Source: Bacillus timonensis (GTDB lineage: Bacteria; Bacillota; Bacilli; Bacillales; Bacillaceae_L). From it: DNA of 64,000 nucleotides. Of this stretch, positions 62,809-64,000 are shown piece by piece. The stretch spans positions 705,603-769,602 of the forward strand of contig NZ_HE610985.1 in assembly GCF_000285535.1 (NCBI RefSeq), given 5' to 3'. A program made the translations under genes and the position numbers. The notes below the pieces were generated by a model. The model was not told the origin of the DNA, searched no databases, and saw only the letters and a list, made by a program, of their open reading frames with translations. Each line of letters begins with the position of its first letter. The stretch's first letter is position 1.

Positions 62809-62842
62809 AGTATATAGTACATCTTATATGGAAGTCTGTCAC
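62809..62842 (-). promoter_or_regulatory. Candidate spoIIG operon promoter with 22-base spacer
   Basis: GTGACA (62837-62842) and TATACT (62809-62814) are 22 bases apart on the minus strand. The B. subtilis spoIIG promoter has the same unusual long spacing and a similar GACAGACTT sequence after the -35 (from memory); it needs phosphorylated Spo0A. I could not identify 0A boxes with confidence. Confidence 0.55.
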
Positions 62843-62942
62843 TTCATGCCGAGAAGAAAAGAGAAATTTTGAAAGATTAGTTCTTATTTTGTCAGTTTGC
62901 CTGTTAATAAAGAACCAATGGAGAAATGCAGAGGTAAAAGCA

Positions 62943-62980
62943 AAAAAGGCATTCGACAATTCTTTGTCAAATGCCTTTTT
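62943..62980 (-). terminator. Intrinsic terminator after ftsZ
   Basis: 11-bp stem AAAAAGGCATT/AATGCCTTTTT extended by GACAA/TTGTC, with a T-tract in the ftsZ direction, about 20 bases after its stop. Confidence 0.88.
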
Positions 62981-63001
62981 AATATGTTGTTGGATATCTA
63001 T

Positions 63002-64000
63002 TTATCCTCTTCTTTTACGGTTACGTAGGAATGTTGGTACATCGATTTCTTCTTCTACATGACCTGCACTACGAGTATTCACTTCTTGTGCTGGCTCTTC
63101 ACGCTTGATTTCTCTTTCTCTTTCTCTTTCTCTTCTAGGAGCAACCTGTATCTGTGGCTGAGGTTTAGTACCAAAAGAAGGACGAGATGGTCGAGTTGTA
63201 TCAATTTCTGCTTCTTTAAAACCAGTGGCAATTACTGTTACAACGATTTCTTCTTTTAAGTTTTCATTAATAACAGAACCGAATATCATGTTCACTTCTT
63301 GGTCTGAAGCAGATGCTACAATATCAGCTGCCTCTTGTACTTCATATAGACTAAGGTTTGTCCCACCTGTGATATTCATAAGGACACCTTGAGCACCATC
63401 AATAGACGTTTCAAGCAATGGACTTGAAATTGCTTTCTTAGCCGCTTCAGCAGCACGATTTTCACCAGTTGCAACACCAATACCCATTAGTGCTGATCCT
63501 TTGTTTGACATAATTGTTTTTACGTCTGCAAAGTCAAGGTTAATTAACCCTGGAACCGCGATTAAGTCTGAGATACCCTGTACACCTTGTCGCAATACAT
63601 TATCCGCTTCACGGAATGCTTCAAGCATTGGAGTATTTTTATCTACAATTTCTAGTAGTCGATCGTTAGGAATAACAATTAGAGTATCTACTGATTCCTT
63701 CATTGCTGAAATACCACCAGCTGCTTGAGTTTGACGTTTTCTTCCTTCAAAAGTGAATGGTCTTGTTACAACACCGACTGTAAGGGCACCTAAATCCTTA
63801 GAGATTTGTGCGATTACAGGTGCTGCACCCGTACCAGTTCCACCGCCCATACCTGCAGTAACGAAAACCATATCTGCTCCTTTAAGAGCTTCTTCTATTT
63901 GTTCTCTGCTTTCTTCAGCAGCCTTTTTACCAACTTCGGGATTTGCCCCAGCTCCTAAACCGCGGGTTAATTTTCCACCGATTTGCATTTTTATTTCAGC
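63002..64000 (-). CDS. ftsZ: Cell division protein FtsZ, 3' part
   Basis: Tubulin-like GTPase forming the Z ring; the first ~50 residues lie beyond the window. The visible 332 residues run in from [21 protein letters not shown], with the GTP-binding tubulin signature [38 protein letters not shown] and the T7 loop; then a variable Arg/Glu-rich linker ([15 protein letters not shown]) and the conserved C-terminal peptide [12 protein letters not shown] that binds FtsA, SepF and others. Confidence 0.97.
   Translation of the reverse strand, partial: AEIKMQIGGKLTRGLGAGANPEVGKKAAEESREQIEEALKGADMVFVTAGMGGGTGTGAAPVIAQISKDLGALTVGVVTRPFTFEGRKRQTQAAGGISAMKESVDTLIVIPNDRLLEIVDKNTPMLEAFREADNVLRQGVQGISDLIAVPGLINLDFADVKTIMSNKGSALMGIGVATGENRAAEAAKKAISSPLLETSIDGAQGVLMNITGGTNLSLYEVQEAADIVASASDQEVNMIFGSVINENLKEEIVVTVIATGFKEAEIDTTRPSRPSFGTKPQPQIQVAPRREREREREIKREEPAQEVNTRSAGHVEEEIDVPTFLRNRKRRG

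Noticed and set aside
62949-62960. TTCGACA (Spo0A-box complement) upstream of spoIIGA
   Set aside because: It is part of the ftsZ terminator stem and more than 100 bases from the proposed promoter, so chance is more likely.

Overview
The window is a contiguous block of low-GC Firmicute chromosome, almost certainly from an endospore-forming Bacillaceae member close to Bacillus. The gene order matches, from memory, the Bacillus subtilis ftsZ-to-khpA segment read in reverse. Sporulation genes (spoIIGA, sigE, sigG, spoVM) and the PyrR, FapR and T-box control systems support this. Nearly all genes are on the minus strand; only rpmB and rqcH are on the plus strand. I see no rRNA, tRNA, insertion sequence, prophage or CRISPR array.

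Layout, left to right: (1) 1-3.7 kb, protein targeting and translation: khpA, rpsP, ffh, ylxM, ftsY. (2) 3.7-12 kb, smc and rnc, then fatty-acid/phospholipid synthesis acpP, fabG, fabD, plsX and its regulator fapR, with a promoter and FapR operator. (3) 12-18 kb: recG, L-serine dehydratase (sdaAA/sdaAB), fatty acid kinase fakA and its Asp23-family neighbour yloU. (4) 18.3-24.5 kb: rpmB, the tiny sporulation gene spoVM, rpe, rsgA, the PASTA kinase/phosphatase pair prkC-prpC, rlmN. (5) 24.5-37.9 kb: rsmB, fmt, def, priA, coaBC, rpoZ, gmk, remA, yicC-family yloC, a P-type Ca-ATPase, and divergent rqcH. (6) 38-50 kb: the complete pyrimidine operon pyrR-pyrP-pyrB-pyrC-carA-carB-pyrK-pyrD-pyrF-pyrE with one promoter and three PyrR attenuators. 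(7) 50-57.5 kb: rluD, lspA, ylyA, ileS with a T-box leader, divIVA, ylmH, ylmG. (8) 57.5-64 kb: sepF, ylmE, pgeF-type ylmD, ylmC, sigG, sigE, spoIIGA and the 3' part of ftsZ.

The gene content is ordinary core genome and I found no new multi-gene system. The unusual material is between and inside genes. fapR and ylmH are each split by an apparent one-base loss in a homopolymer. At least six, perhaps seven, copies of a structured dispersed repeat sit in intergenic gaps, one of them seemingly supplying the -35 of the acpP promoter. An additional structured element lies between the ileS promoter and its T-box. A perfect 15-bp hairpin separates prkC from rsgA. Many starts are GTG or TTG, and several reading frames extend 5' of the true start into terminators or repeats; preferred starts are given in each entry.
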